NCBI RefSeq assembly: GCF_024756235.1
Contig: NZ_JANUGY010000006.1
Coordinates: 434,001 to 498,000 of the forward strand
Reading direction: 5' to 3'
Source: Massilia kyonggiensis
Lineage (GTDB): Bacteria > Pseudomonadota > Gammaproteobacteria > Burkholderiales > Burkholderiaceae_D
Length of the DNA stretch: 64,000 bases
Part shown: piece by piece, positions 7,664 to 16,513 of the stretch
Layout of the letters: the number at the start of each line of letters is the position of its first letter
Position numbering within the stretch: the first letter of the stretch is position 1
Notes under the pieces: generated by a model
The model's input: only the letters and a program-made list of their open reading frames with translations
Told to the model about the DNA's origin: nothing
Databases searched by the model: none
Program-made: the position numbers and the translations under genes

Positions 7664-8332
7664 TCACCATGGGATGGGCGTGCCGTCGTAATTGAGGAAG
7701 GCGCCGTTCTGCGCCGGCGTCGCCTTGGCCAAGGTGGCGCGCAGCCCGGCCGCGCTCTGCTCGACGGTGAGCGTGGCGTTCGCGCCGCCCATGTCGGTCT
7801 GCACCCAGCCCGGGTGAAAGGTCAGGCAGCAAGCGCCCTGCGGGCCATAGGTCAGCGCGGCGTCGGCCAGCACGGAATTCAGCGCGGCCTTGCTGGCGCG
7901 GTACAGCGAGCCCTGGTTGCTCGTGCGCGCGCCGATGGAACCCATGCGCGACGAGATCACGGCCACCTTGCCGCGTGTCGTGGCGACCAGCGGCGCGACG
8001 ATGGGCAGCAGGCGCATCGCGGCCAGCACGTTCGTGTGCATGACGTCGTCGAATTCCTTCTCGGTCGGGAAGCCCGCGTGATCCGGGCCGTACACGCCCG
8101 CGACGAGCCAGGCGGCGTCGATCTTTTCGTCGTCGAGCTTCCAGCCCAGGCCACCGATCGATTCGGCATTCGTGACGTCGACCTGGTGCGCTTCCGCGCC
8201 CAGCCGGCGCAGCGCCTCGCAATCCGCGGGCTTGCGCGCGGTGGCGATGACGCGCCAGCCGTCGGCGCGGTATTGACGGGCCAGTTCGAGGCCGATGCCG
8301 CGCGAGGCGCCGACAATGAGAACGGTGGACAT
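7664..8332 (-). CDS. SDR-family NAD(P)-dependent oxidoreductase
   Basis: 222 residues with the complete short-chain dehydrogenase signature: cofactor loop GASRGIG (8-14), catalytic Ser at about 128 (ISSRMGS), Tyr144 and Lys148 (YRASK). The frame runs on upstream, but the ATG at 8332 follows a GGAG-type ribosome site and gives a normal start. It lies between a thiolase and an acyl-CoA dehydrogenase gene on the same strand, so a 3-hydroxyacyl or related acyl-CoA intermediate is a plausible but unproven substrate. The unusually direct WLVAGVYG in place of NNAG marks a divergent subgroup (carbonyl-reductase-like). Confidence 0.88.
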   Translation of the reverse strand: MSTVLIVGASRGIGLELARQYRADGWRVIATARKPADCEALRRLGAEAHQVDVTNAESIGGLGWKLDDEKIDAAWLVAGVYGPDHAGFPTEKEFDDVMHTNVLAAMRLLPIVAPLVATTRGKVAVISSRMGSIGARTSNQGSLYRASKAALNSVLADAALTYGPQGACCLTFHPGWVQTDMGGANATLTVEQSAAGLRATLAKATPAQNGAFLNYDGTPIPW

Positions 8333-8400
8333 GGAAGCTCCTTCACGGTATGGATGACAGTCCGTCACCATACCGTGTTTTAGCAATGCATGCGTGATGG

Positions 8401-9600
8401 TTAAACCATCTGGATCGCCATCGCGGTCGCTTCGCCGCCGCCGATGCACAGCGACGCGACGCCGCGCTTGCCGCCCGTCTTCTTCAGCGCGCCCAGCAGC
8501 GTGACGATGATGCGTGCACCCGATGCGCCGATCGGGTGGCCCAGCGCGCACGCGCCGCCGTGGACGTTGACCTTCGAATGCGGGATGTCCAGCTCGTGCA
8601 TCGCGGCCATCGGCACGGCGGCGAACGCTTCGTTGATCTCGAAGAGGTCGACGTCCTTCGGTGACCAGCCGGTCTTCTTGAACAGCTTTTGCAGCGAACC
8701 GATCGGCGCGGTCGAGAACTGGTCCGGCTCCTGCGCGTGCGTCGTGTGCGCGACGATGCGGGCGAGCGGCGTGACACCCAGCTCCTTCGCCGTCGATTCG
8801 CGCATCATGACGAGGGCCGCGGCGCCGTCGTTGATCGACGACGAAGACGCCGCCGTGATGACGCCATCCTTTTTAAATGCCGGACGCAGCGTCGGGATCT
8901 TGTCGACCTTGGCCTTGACGGGGCCTTCGTCCTTCTCGATGATCGTCTCGCCCAGGCGGTTCGCCACGGTCACGGGTGCGATCTCCCACTGGAAATCGCC
9001 GGACTCGGTGGCGTTCTGCGCGCGCTTGACGGATTCGATCGCGAACGCGTCCAGCTGCTCGCGCGAGAAGCCGTATTTGGCCACGCACTCCTCGGCGAAC
9101 GTGCCCATCGAGCGGCCTTCGCCCGTCTTCTCGTTGCGCGAGTAGGCGTCTTCGAGGCCGTCCATCATCATGTGGTCGAACATGACGCCATGGCCGATGC
9201 GGTAGCCGCCGCGCGCCTTCGGTATCAGGTACGGGGCATTGGTCATCGACTCCATGCCGCCCGCCACGACGACGTCGGCGCTGCCGGCCTTGAGCGCGTC
9301 GTGCGCGAAGATCGCGGCCTGCATCGCGGAGCCGCACATCTTCGACAGGGTGACGGCACCCGTCGACAGCGGCAGCCCCGCCTTGATCAGCGCCTGGCGC
9401 GCCGGGGCCTGGCCCTGGCCGGCCATCAGGCAGTTGCCGAAGTAGACGTGCTCGACGAGGCTCGCGTCGACGCCGGCGCGCTCGACGGCCGCCTTGATCG
9501 CTATGGCGCCCAGGTCGCTCGCGGATTTCGAAGAGAAGTCGCCCTGGAAGGCGCCCATCGGGGTACGGGCGGCGCCGACGATAACGATTGGATCATTCAT
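8401..9600 (-). CDS. Acetyl-CoA C-acetyltransferase (thiolase)
   Basis: A 399-residue thiolase with all catalytic residues: Cys89 (KMCGSAMQ), His about 355 (GHPIGASG) and Cys about 385 (LCIGGGEA). It catalyses acetoacetyl-CoA formation or cleavage, or 3-ketoacyl-CoA thiolysis. A TTGGAGA ribosome site lies 9 bases before the ATG. The ATG falls inside the last codons of aceK (8-base overlap), so translation is probably coupled to aceK. It may complete leucine/isovalerate breakdown with the upstream ivd, or feed polyhydroxyalkanoate synthesis; the sequence cannot separate these. Confidence 0.93.
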   Translation of the reverse strand: MNDPIVIVGAARTPMGAFQGDFSSKSASDLGAIAIKAAVERAGVDASLVEHVYFGNCLMAGQGQAPARQALIKAGLPLSTGAVTLSKMCGSAMQAAIFAHDALKAGSADVVVAGGMESMTNAPYLIPKARGGYRIGHGVMFDHMMMDGLEDAYSRNEKTGEGRSMGTFAEECVAKYGFSREQLDAFAIESVKRAQNATESGDFQWEIAPVTVANRLGETIIEKDEGPVKAKVDKIPTLRPAFKKDGVITAASSSSINDGAAALVMMRESTAKELGVTPLARIVAHTTHAQEPDQFSTAPIGSLQKLFKKTGWSPKDVDLFEINEAFAAVPMAAMHELDIPHSKVNVHGGACALGHPIGASGARIIVTLLGALKKTGGKRGVASLCIGGGEATAMAIQMV

Positions 9601-11422
9601 TGTGTAAGGTCTCCAAGTAATGGGATTGCGGCGAGGGTGTCGCCGGGTTCGCTGGGTCCGTGAGGTGGAACCGGATGTGCTGCGGATACGGAAAAATGTC
9701 TTCGAGTTCGCCTGCGAGGATGCGGTCCTTGTGCGACTGCCACCAGACGCGCGTCAATAGTGCGGCATGGTGTTTCATGAACGCGGCGCGTATCTTTGGA
9801 TTCGCGAGCAGGAAGCGCGCGAACTGTTCCGGGAAGACGTCGTGCTTGCCGATGGGGTACCAAGGCTCGGCGGCCATCTCGTCTTCCTCATTCCGCGGCT
9901 GCGGGATGTCGCGGAAGTTGCAATCGGTGAGGTATTCGATCTCGTCGTAGTCGTAGAACACGACGCGGCCATGTCGGGTCACGCCGAAGTTCTTGTACAG
10001 CATATCGCCCGGAAAAATATTCGCGGCGACGAGGTCGCGGATCGCATTGCCGTACTCGAACACGCCGTGTTCGATAAGCTCGTCGTCGCCGCTGCGCTGT
10101 GCACGGTCCAGGTAGATATTCAGCGGCACCATGCGCCGCTCGATGTACAGGTGCTTGATGACGATGTGGTCGCCCTCGATGTCGACGAGCGAAGGGGCGA
10201 ACCGGCGCAGTTCGGCCAGCAGTTCCTCGTCGAAGCGGGACAGCGGAAAGGCCACGTCCGAATACTCCAGCGTGTCCGCCATGCGGCCCACGCGGTCGTG
10301 GTGTTTCACCAGCAGGTATTTTTCCTTGATGCGGGCCCGTGTCGTTTCTTTCGGCGGCGGATAGAAATCCTTGATCACCTTGAACACGTACGGAAAGGAG
10401 GGCAGTTCGAACACGAGCATTACGAGACCGCGGATGCCGGGCGCGATGCGGAAGGCGTCGGAGCTGTGCTTCAGGTGCTGTAAAAAGTCGCGGTAGAACA
10501 GCGTCTTGCCCTGCTTTTGCAGGCCGAGAATGGTGTAGATCTCGCTGCGCGGCTTTTTCGGCATCAGGCTGCGCAGGAATTGCACGAATGCCGACGGCAC
10601 TTCCATATCGACCATGAAATAGGCGCGCGTGAACGAGAACAGCAGGATCACCTGCTCGGGGTCCGTCAGCACCGCATCGAGGACGAGCCGGCCGGCGCGA
10701 TCGTGCAGGATCGGCACGACGAACGGGTGCTCGCGGGCGCCGTTGATGGCGCGGCCGACGATGTAGGCGGCCTTGTTGCGGAAGAACAGGCTCGAGAGCA
10801 CGTGCAGCTGCTGGTTCGGCTCGCGCTCGTGCAGGCCGAAATGCTCGACCATGCGCGCCTCGACGAGGGCGATGTCGCGGTCGAGGTCGGCGAACGGGCA
10901 GTCGAGCTGGAAATTCGTCACCATGCGCCGCAACGAGAAGCGCAGGCTGTCCGCTGCCGGGTAGTACACGCGGTAGGTCGGGGCCGGTTCGTCCGTCTCG
11001 ATGTATTCCGTCGAGACGGCCGGGCGCACGAAGATGAAATCGTTGCGGTAGTAGCTGCGGTGCAGGATGTGGCAGCTGACGGAATTGAAGAAACTTTCCG
11101 CCAGCTCCGGGCGTTTGTGGTCCGTCAGCAGGCCGATGTAGTGGAGCTTCGTTTCACGCCACGTCTCGTCGTCGAGGTCTTCCGGCGCGTACTCGTCTTC
11201 CAGCGCCTGTACGCATTCCTGCACGCGCTTGTCGTAGAAATCGATGCGCTTGCGCGCGGCCTGCTGGGCCGTCGTCCAGTCGGCACGCTCGAACCAGGTC
11301 TTGGCCGTCTTGCTGGCCTGGCGGAACAGCGTGTAGTGGCGGTCGAAGCCGTCCAGGATGGTGCGCGCGATGTCGAAGGCGATCTGGGACGACAGCAGCT
11401 TGGGGAAGGTGGCCTGGGTCAT
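9593..11422 (-). CDS. aceK: Isocitrate dehydrogenase kinase/phosphatase
   Basis: A 609-residue full-length AceK, the bifunctional enzyme that phosphorylates and dephosphorylates isocitrate dehydrogenase and so sets the split between the TCA cycle and the glyoxylate shunt. Recognisable parts are the alpha-helical regulatory N-terminal half ([11 protein letters not shown], DERDWxE-like segments), the kinase nucleotide region [20 protein letters not shown] and the metal/catalytic stretch [20 protein letters not shown]. In enterics aceK follows aceBA; here it lies between ivd and a thiolase gene, which links shunt control to acyl-CoA catabolism. Its 3' end overlaps the thiolase start by 8 bases. 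Confidence 0.96.
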   Translation of the reverse strand: MTQATFPKLLSSQIAFDIARTILDGFDRHYTLFRQASKTAKTWFERADWTTAQQAARKRIDFYDKRVQECVQALEDEYAPEDLDDETWRETKLHYIGLLTDHKRPELAESFFNSVSCHILHRSYYRNDFIFVRPAVSTEYIETDEPAPTYRVYYPAADSLRFSLRRMVTNFQLDCPFADLDRDIALVEARMVEHFGLHEREPNQQLHVLSSLFFRNKAAYIVGRAINGAREHPFVVPILHDRAGRLVLDAVLTDPEQVILLFSFTRAYFMVDMEVPSAFVQFLRSLMPKKPRSEIYTILGLQKQGKTLFYRDFLQHLKHSSDAFRIAPGIRGLVMLVFELPSFPYVFKVIKDFYPPPKETTRARIKEKYLLVKHHDRVGRMADTLEYSDVAFPLSRFDEELLAELRRFAPSLVDIEGDHIVIKHLYIERRMVPLNIYLDRAQRSGDDELIEHGVFEYGNAIRDLVAANIFPGDMLYKNFGVTRHGRVVFYDYDEIEYLTDCNFRDIPQPRNEEDEMAAEPWYPIGKHDVFPEQFARFLLANPKIRAAFMKHHAALLTRVWWQSHKDRILAGELEDIFPYPQHIRFHLTDPANPATPSPQSHYLETLHNE

Positions 11423-11471
11423 CGGGCGGCTCGCGCGGTGGGGAACGTTATTGTTATTGTATTACCCGATC

Positions 11472-11502
11472 CGTCGTTCCCGCCTGTGGGGCGGGAACGA
11501 CG
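11472..11502. repeat. Perfect 13-bp palindromic stem-loop between ivd and aceK
   Basis: CGTCGTTCCCGCC (11472-11484) pairs perfectly with GGCGGGAACGACG (11490-11502) around a 5-base loop. It lies in the 167-base gap after ivd and before aceK. No T-run follows on either strand, so it is not a textbook intrinsic terminator. It looks like a dispersed REP-type palindrome; a RAYT gene is present elsewhere in the window. It may still halt transcription or protect the ivd mRNA 3' end. Confidence 0.6.
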
Positions 11503-11589
11503 TTCGTGGTTTTCGGGCTAGGTGGAGTGTTGTTGTTTTGCCGGCTCTTGCCGATCTTCTTGTTCGCCCGGTCTCCTCTCTCCACAACC

Positions 11590-12774
11590 TTACATCGTCT
11601 CGCCGAACAGCTCGCGCCCGATCAGCATGCGACGGATTTCGCTCGTACCGGCGCCGATCTCGTACAGCTTGGCGTCGCGCCACAGGCGGCCCACCGGATA
11701 TTCGTTGATGTAGCCATTGCCGCCCAGCGTCTGGATCGCTTCGCCGGCCATCCACGTCGCCTTTTCCGCGCTGTACAGGATGGCGCCGGCCGCGTCCTTG
11801 CGCAGGGCACGCACCTGTTCCGGGTTCGAGGCGCGGTCGCAAGCTTGGCCGACCGCGTACACATACGCGCGGCATGCCATCATCGTCGAATACATATCCG
11901 CGATCTTGCCCTGCATCAGTTGGAACTCACCAATTGCCTGGCCAAACTGCTTGCGCTCGTGAATATACGGCACGACGACGTCCATGCAGGCCGACATGAT
12001 GCCCAGCGGGCCGCCGGAGAGCACGGTGCGCTCGAAATCCAGGCCCGACATCAGCACGTTTACGCCCTTGCCCACGCCGCCCAGCACGTTCTCGACGGGG
12101 ACTTCGCAATCCTGGAACACCAGCTCGCCCGTGTGCGAACCGCGCATGCCCAGCTTGTCCAGCTTTTGCGCGATGGAGAAACCCTTGAAGCCCTTCTCGA
12201 TGAGGAAGGCGGTCATGCCGCGCGGGCCGGCCTCGATGTCGGTCTTGGCGTAGACGACGAGGGTGTCGGCGTCCGGACCGTTCGTGATCCACATCTTGGT
12301 GCCGTTCAGCACGTAGCGGTCGCCCTTGAGGTCGGCGCGCAGCTTCATGCTGACGACGTCGGATCCGGCGTTCGGTTCGGACATGGCCAATGCACCGACG
12401 TGCTCGCCCGAGATCAGCTTGGGCAGGTATTTGCGCTTCTGTTCTTCGTTGCCATTGCGCTTGATCTGGTTGACGCACAGGTTCGAGTGGGCGCCGTACG
12501 ACAGGCCCACGGAGGCCGAGGCGCGCGAGATTTCTTCCATGGCGACGATGTGGGCCAGATACCCCATGTTGGCACCGCCGTATTCCTCGCCGACGGTAAT
12601 GCCGAGCAGGCCCAGTTCGCCCATCTTTTTCCACAGATCCATCGGGAACTGGTCGGTGCGGTCGATCTCGGCCGCGCGGGGGGCGATTTCGCTCGCGGCG
12701 AACTGTTGTACAGCTTCGCGCAGGGCGGCGATGTCTTCGCCGTGGTCAAAGGTCAAGCCAGGGAGATGCAGCAT
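11590..12774 (-). CDS. ivd: Isovaleryl-CoA dehydrogenase
   Basis: A 394-residue acyl-CoA dehydrogenase of the isovaleryl-CoA type, the third step of leucine degradation (isovaleryl-CoA to 3-methylcrotonyl-CoA, electrons to ETF). The diagnostic features are the catalytic Glu at 248 in [10 protein letters not shown], the IVD-type position, rather than in the C-terminal loop, and the ending [23 protein letters not shown] contacts are seen in MSEPNAGSD and WITNG. It lies downstream of a LiuR-like MerR gene and has a matching 16-bp dyad 66-82 bases before its start. The other liu genes (carboxylase, hydratase, lyase) are not in this window. Confidence 0.95.
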   Translation of the reverse strand: MLHLPGLTFDHGEDIAALREAVQQFAASEIAPRAAEIDRTDQFPMDLWKKMGELGLLGITVGEEYGGANMGYLAHIVAMEEISRASASVGLSYGAHSNLCVNQIKRNGNEEQKRKYLPKLISGEHVGALAMSEPNAGSDVVSMKLRADLKGDRYVLNGTKMWITNGPDADTLVVYAKTDIEAGPRGMTAFLIEKGFKGFSIAQKLDKLGMRGSHTGELVFQDCEVPVENVLGGVGKGVNVLMSGLDFERTVLSGGPLGIMSACMDVVVPYIHERKQFGQAIGEFQLMQGKIADMYSTMMACRAYVYAVGQACDRASNPEQVRALRKDAAGAILYSAEKATWMAGEAIQTLGGNGYINEYPVGRLWRDAKLYEIGAGTSEIRRMLIGRELFGETM

Positions 12775-12840
12775 GTCGTCCTCGTTCTCGTCGTCTAGTG
12801 GATGGCTGGTGGCCAGGCTAGATGATAGCGCGGAGTGACG

Positions 12841-12856
12841 TTAACGTAAACGTCAA
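12841..12856. promoter_or_regulatory. Putative LiuR operator upstream of ivd
   Basis: TTAACGTAAACGTCAA lies 66-82 bases before the ivd start. Its complement TTGACGTTTACGTTAA matches the dyad at 14234-14249 (TTTACGTTTACGTCAA) at 14 of 16 positions. MerR-family LiuR proteins bind such ACGT-rich dyads in proteobacterial leucine-degradation regulons (family knowledge). That the neighbouring MerR gene recognises it is inferred. Confidence 0.65.
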
Positions 12857-12870
12857 GCGATTGCCCGTAC

Positions 12871-13656
12871 TCAGCGGCGGCGCCTGCGCCACATCCTGCG
12901 TACCGCCCAGGCCGCGACCAGGATGATGAACAACCACGGCAGCAGATAGGCGATGCCCGACACGGCAAACGCGATGCCCTGCGACAGGTTGCTGCCGAAC
13001 TGTTCCAGTGAACGGCGGATCGGCGCCCAGAACGGCCGTTGGCGGTCCGAGCGGATGGATACATTCAGGATGTCGGTGTCGACGCGCCGGGCGAGCTGGG
13101 CGCGTTTGCCGTCCGCCGTTTCATACTTCGACTGGATCTCGGCCAGTTCGCGGTTCACCTTGATCAGTGCGTCGACGTCGTTGCCGGCGCGGTTACGCAA
13201 GGCTTCGAGACGGCTGCGATAGTCGTCCAGCATGGCCAGTTCGCGTGCCGTATCCGCGATCGGGCCGGACAGGTCTTCGACATGCGTCGACTGACGGGCA
13301 AGCTCGGCTTGTTTCCCCATTGCCGCGATCAGTGCCGGGATGATGTCCGGCCTGGCACGGAATTTCAGCGATGCCGCGGCGTCGGGCTCGCTGTCGATGC
13401 GCGACTCCAGCAGGGTGCACGCGTCGGCGGCTGCACGGCACGCGCGCAGGCCGTCGGCGTACAGGGCTGCCACCTTGTCCGGTGCAGCGTCGACGTCGAC
13501 GAAGTGCTCGTAGGCGAGTTGCCGCGCCGCGTTTGCGCGGTCATGTTGGGCGATGGGCGCCTGCTCGCGCATCGGCATCTGCTGCACCTTCGAGCAGCCG
13601 GCGAGCGCGGCAAGGAGAAGCGCGAGGCCTATGGAGGAAAAGAATGTGCGACGCAT
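12871..13656 (-). CDS. DUF4349 lipoprotein
   Basis: 261 residues. The N-terminus is a lipoprotein signal with lipobox LAGC (Cys21). The middle (about 80-200) contains a long predicted coiled coil (DYRSRLEALRNRAGN, LIKVNRELAEIQSKYE). The C-terminus has one membrane helix (about 222-252, LLPWLFIILVAAWAV) ending in a run of arginines. This matches the DUF4349 architecture, whose biochemical role is not established. It lies on the minus strand between the MerR regulator and ivd, 78 bases after the regulator's stop, so it may share the regulator's transcript, but leucine catabolism gives no obvious reason for an envelope lipoprotein. Confidence 0.8.
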   Translation of the reverse strand: MRRTFFSSIGLALLLAALAGCSKVQQMPMREQAPIAQHDRANAARQLAYEHFVDVDAAPDKVAALYADGLRACRAAADACTLLESRIDSEPDAAASLKFRARPDIIPALIAAMGKQAELARQSTHVEDLSGPIADTARELAMLDDYRSRLEALRNRAGNDVDALIKVNRELAEIQSKYETADGKRAQLARRVDTDILNVSIRSDRQRPFWAPIRRSLEQFGSNLSQGIAFAVSGIAYLLPWLFIILVAAWAVRRMWRRRRR

Positions 13657-13734
13657 GCCTGATTGCTTCCTGGATTAGTTCGTTTTGGAACCCCAAGATA
13701 GCAAATCGTCCTCCGGAAAAAGACGCGCTTTATA

Positions 13735-14169
13735 TCAGGCAGCGTCCTTCTCGCCGACATCTTCGCCCAGCAGAGTGCCGGCAGCGCCCGATTCCGCCAG
13801 CAGCCGGCGGCATTCTTCTTCGTGAACAGAAATTTCCGCCAGCGACATCTCGATATCCGCCCGCTGTTGTTCCAGCGTCTCGCGCTGGTGCGCCAGCACG
13901 CCCAGGAAACGGTTGATCTGGGCCACGGTGTCCTTCGGCGTCTCGTACATGTCGATGATGCTTTTGATCTCCGATAAGGTCAGGCCCAGGCGCTTGCCGC
14001 GCAGCGTCAGTTTCAGCCGGGTTCGGTCGCGCGGGGTGTAGACCCGGTTGCGTCCGCCCTGGCCCTCGCGCATCGGGCTGAGCAGCCCCTGGTCTTCGTA
14101 GAAACGGATCGCACGTGCGGTGATGTCGAATTCGCGTGCCAGTTCGGCGATGGTATAGGTGGTGGCCAT
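13735..14169 (-). CDS. MerR-family regulator, LiuR-like
   Basis: 144 residues: a MerR winged HTH at the N-terminus (TIAELAREFDITARAIRFYEDQGLL), wing residues RVYTPRDRTRLKLTLRGKRLG, a dimerisation coiled coil (about 85-125) and a short acidic tail. There is no metal-binding Cys cluster, as expected for the LiuR subgroup that senses branched-chain acyl-CoA intermediates. It neighbours ivd, is divergent from the MBL-fold gene, and two matching 16-bp dyads flank its region. It probably represses or activates ivd and the MBL gene and autoregulates. The ligand is inferred from the family. Confidence 0.85.
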   Translation of the reverse strand: MATTYTIAELAREFDITARAIRFYEDQGLLSPMREGQGGRNRVYTPRDRTRLKLTLRGKRLGLTLSEIKSIIDMYETPKDTVAQINRFLGVLAHQRETLEQQRADIEMSLAEISVHEEECRRLLAESGAAGTLLGEDVGEKDAA

Positions 14170-14233
14170 GGTGTTCTGCGGGTCAAAAGTGGCGAGGTCC
14201 GGAATCGCTTAGAATCACAGCCTGCGCCTTCCG

Positions 14234-14249
14234 TTTACGTTTACGTCAA
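14234..14249. promoter_or_regulatory. Putative LiuR operator between the merR gene and the MBL-fold gene
   Basis: TTTACGTTTACGTCAA sits in the 135-base divergent gap, 65-71 bases from either start codon. It is nearly identical to the inverted copy at 12841-12856 upstream of ivd, so one site could serve both the regulator gene and the MBL-fold gene. Recognition by LiuR is inferred from similarity and position. Confidence 0.65.
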
Positions 14250-14304
14250 AGCGTTTGCGGCATTGTAACGCGCCTGCGCCTGCATCCATACGAAAGTCGA
14301 CCGC

Positions 14305-15357
14305 ATGAATCCCCTCGAAGCCCAGCTCAGCTATCCGTTCGGCGATGTCATTCCCCCGCTCGGCACCGTGACGGACGTCGCACCCGGCCTGTCGTGGCTG
14401 CGCATGCCGCTGCCGTTCGCCCTCGACCATATCAACCTGTGGCTGCTGGACGATGCCTCGGGCGACAAGCGCGGCTGGTCCCTCGTCGACTGCGGCGCCG
14501 GCACCGATGCGACCCGGTCAGCATGGGAACAATTGTTCACGGGTGCGATGGGGAACCGGCCGCTGCTGCGCGTGTTTGCCACGCACTGTCACCCCGACCA
14601 CGTCGGCTTGTCCGGCTGGCTGTGCGACCGGTTCGGCGCGCCGTTCTGGACGAGCACCGGCGAGTTCGGCTTCGCGCGCATGATGGCCGCCGCGCTGCCC
14701 GGCGTCGACGGTCCGTCGGCGATCCCGCATTTCCAGCGTCACGGTCTCGTCGATGCGGGCATGCTCGAGCAGATGCAGAGCCGTAAGAATTACTACCCGT
14801 CGCTCGTGCCGTCCGTGCCGGCGGCGTACACCCGCCTGCAGGATGGCCAGCGCGTCATCGTCGGGGCAAGGGAATGGCGCGTGATCACTGGTTTCGGCCA
14901 CTCTCCGGAACACGTCTCGCTGTACGACGCCACCGACCGGATCCTGATCGCGGGCGACATGGTGTTGCCGCGCATTTCGACGAACGTCTCCGTGTTCGCC
15001 GTCGAGCCGGACGGCAACCCCTTGCAGATGTACCTGGATTCGCTGGACAAGTTCGCCGACCTGCCCGACGACACGCTCGTCCTGCCCGCGCACGGCAAGC
15101 CGTTCCGAGGCCTGCACACCCGCATCGCGCAATTGCGCGCGCACCATGCAGCGCGGCTGGACGAAGTCCGCGCCGTGTGTGCCGAGCCGAAATCCGCAGT
15201 TGACATTGTCCCGTTGATGTTCAAGCGACAACTCGATGCGCACCAGCTCAGTTTTGCGATCGGCGAGGCTTTAGCCCACCTTCATTATCTTTGGTACAAC
15301 GGTAACCTCGTGCGTGTAACCGGCGACGATGGCATCTTCCGTTTTAAGTTGACTTAA
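14305..15357 (+). CDS. MBL-fold metallo-hydrolase
   Basis: 350 residues with the metallo-beta-lactamase fold. The metal motif H-x-H-x-D-H is at 94-99 (THCHPDHVG), further ligands follow in GHSPEH, an Asp in IAGDMVLP and a His in PAHGKPF, so the binuclear site is intact. A C-terminal helical region (about 265-345) resembles the winged domain of the glyoxalase-II/LACTB2-like group. It is divergent from the LiuR-like gene across a shared operator, so it probably belongs to the branched-chain catabolic regulon, perhaps as an acyl-thioester hydrolase. The substrate is not established. Confidence 0.88.
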   Translation: MNPLEAQLSYPFGDVIPPLGTVTDVAPGLSWLRMPLPFALDHINLWLLDDASGDKRGWSLVDCGAGTDATRSAWEQLFTGAMGNRPLLRVFATHCHPDHVGLSGWLCDRFGAPFWTSTGEFGFARMMAAALPGVDGPSAIPHFQRHGLVDAGMLEQMQSRKNYYPSLVPSVPAAYTRLQDGQRVIVGAREWRVITGFGHSPEHVSLYDATDRILIAGDMVLPRISTNVSVFAVEPDGNPLQMYLDSLDKFADLPDDTLVLPAHGKPFRGLHTRIAQLRAHHAARLDEVRAVCAEPKSAVDIVPLMFKRQLDAHQLSFAIGEALAHLHYLWYNGNLVRVTGDDGIFRFKLT

Positions 15358-15360
15358 AAC
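15341..15360. repeat. 20-bp AT-rich palindrome over the MBL gene stop codon
   Basis: GTTTTAAGT and ACTTAAAAC form 9-base arms around a 2-base centre, overlapping the TAA stop at 15355-15357. It is short-centred, so more like a DNA-binding site than a hairpin, and no T-run follows. Confidence 0.45.
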
Positions 15361-15660
15361 AACATATTGACACCAATGGATGTCGCAAAAATCACGACAA
15401 TCTAACAGGACTTCTGACCATTTTGTTGACTCTTGGCATCATTTGTCGTGCGCAGAGGAAGAAACGTTCCAATTTTTAGTAGGAAATTGAACGAGCAAAC
15501 GTTTTCCTTTTCCTGTAGGATATTTTTCACACATATCTCACAACATGCTGAACACAACGGGAATTGCTGGACAGCACTGTGAGAATTGATCAATACTCAC
15601 CTATTTGTTACCTACAGCCTCTCCTGCCGTCACAGACGGTCTGGTCAACGGAGCGACCTA
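15361..15660. other. AT-rich intergenic region before the HTH gene
   Basis: About 300 bases with no gene, clearly richer in A and T than the surroundings. A perfect -35 hexamer TTGACA lies at 15367-15372, but no good -10 follows at 16-18 bases. The region probably holds the promoter of the HTH gene at 15661. No RNA gene was recognised. Confidence 0.4.
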
Positions 15661-16107
15661 ATGACGGCTTTGCATGAACCCTTAGTGCCACCCATGAATT
15701 CGACTAACGAACGGGAGAGCTTCAGCGAGCGCCTGCAGCAAGCCCTGAAAAACGCCCATTATTCTCCGGACAGCCCCACCCGTCTGGCGCGGGAATTTAA
15801 CATTCGCTTCGAGGGCCGTCCGATCACGGTCCACGCGGCTCGTAAATGGCTGGTCGGAGAGGCGATCCCGACCCAGGAAAAACTGCGCATGATCGCGCAG
15901 TGGCTGGGCGTGCCGGCCGACTGGCTGCGCTTTGGCGGTTCGGAAAATGCAGCCGCCAATGGCGATGGTGCCGACGGCAGCACCCGGTTCGAATCGGCCG
16001 ACGTCAAGCTGATCGCCGACCTGCAGCGCCTGGACGAGCACCACAAGCAACTGGCGCGCGAATTCATCCGCATGCTCGTGCGCATGAATCACCAGCAGCA
16101 GAAATAA
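15661..16107 (+). CDS. Helix-turn-helix DNA-binding protein
   Basis: 148 residues from the ATG at 15661, chosen because GGAGCGA precedes it; an internal ATG at 15694 is possible. Residues of about 35-90 form a phage-repressor-like HTH (TRLAREFNIRFEGRPITVHAARKWL, then EKLRMIAQWLGVPADWLRFG). The C-terminal part has an Asn/Gly/Asp-rich linker and a helix (VKLIADLQRLDEHHKQLARE). It stands alone after a long AT-rich upstream region and may be followed by a terminator at 16151-16181. Its targets are unknown. Confidence 0.75.
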   Translation: MTALHEPLVPPMNSTNERESFSERLQQALKNAHYSPDSPTRLAREFNIRFEGRPITVHAARKWLVGEAIPTQEKLRMIAQWLGVPADWLRFGGSENAAANGDGADGSTRFESADVKLIADLQRLDEHHKQLAREFIRMLVRMNHQQQK

Positions 16108-16150
16108 TCCTTCCTGATCGCCATCGTACTTACGATGGCCGAATCCCATG

Positions 16151-16181
16151 ACGCGGCGTCCGGCAAGCTCCGGCGCCGCGT
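16151..16181 (+). terminator. Possible terminator after the HTH gene
   Basis: ACGCGGCG (16151-16158) pairs with CGCCGCGT (16174-16181), extended by CCGG/CCGG after one unpaired T, with a 6-base loop. A T-run appears only about 20 bases later, so termination is uncertain. Confidence 0.4.
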
Positions 16182-16339
16182 CACGCGCTTCTGTACTGCA
16201 ATTTTTCTGCGATTAATCCGCACAAACCGCCGAGTCTCGCGCATAATCGGTAACGCTAACGGAACGTCGCAACCGTCGAGTTTGCGTTCCTGCCTGGCGT
16301 ACGCCAGTGTTATCGGTCATATAAGGATGCAGTCGCCTC

Positions 16340-16513
16340 ATGATTAATAACTACAGCAACACCGCGCAGTTGAAGGACCTCATGACAGCTCCGCCGATGA
16401 CGGCGGCCCAGCACGCAGAAATCATGCGCAAGCGTAACGAGCAGCGCAGAAAAATCGAAGACGCAAGAGAACAGAGACGGGCCGAACGCGACCCGTACGG
16501 CGACCACGCCTGA
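16340..16513 (+). CDS. Small hypothetical protein (57 aa)
   Basis: A 57-codon frame from ATG to TGA, ending exactly one base before the stop of the convergent ubiX gene. The product is charged: an N-terminal half with TAPPMTAAQHAEIM and a C-terminal Arg/Glu-rich amphipathic helix (MRKRNEQRRKIEDAREQR). AAGGA lies 13 bases upstream of the ATG, rather far for a ribosome site. Codon choice resembles the neighbours apart from several AGA codons. It is probably a real small gene with no recognised family. Confidence 0.5.
   Translation: MINNYSNTAQLKDLMTAPPMTAAQHAEIMRKRNEQRRKIEDAREQRRAERDPYGDHA

Noticed and set aside
6359..8383. A 674-codon plus-strand frame over the acyl-CoA dehydrogenase and SDR genes
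   Set aside because: Both minus-strand genes have catalytic residues in place; the plus-strand frame has none.
15367..15406. A full sigma70 promoter from the perfect TTGACA
   Set aside because: No acceptable -10 hexamer at 16-18 bases; only the -35 is convincing.
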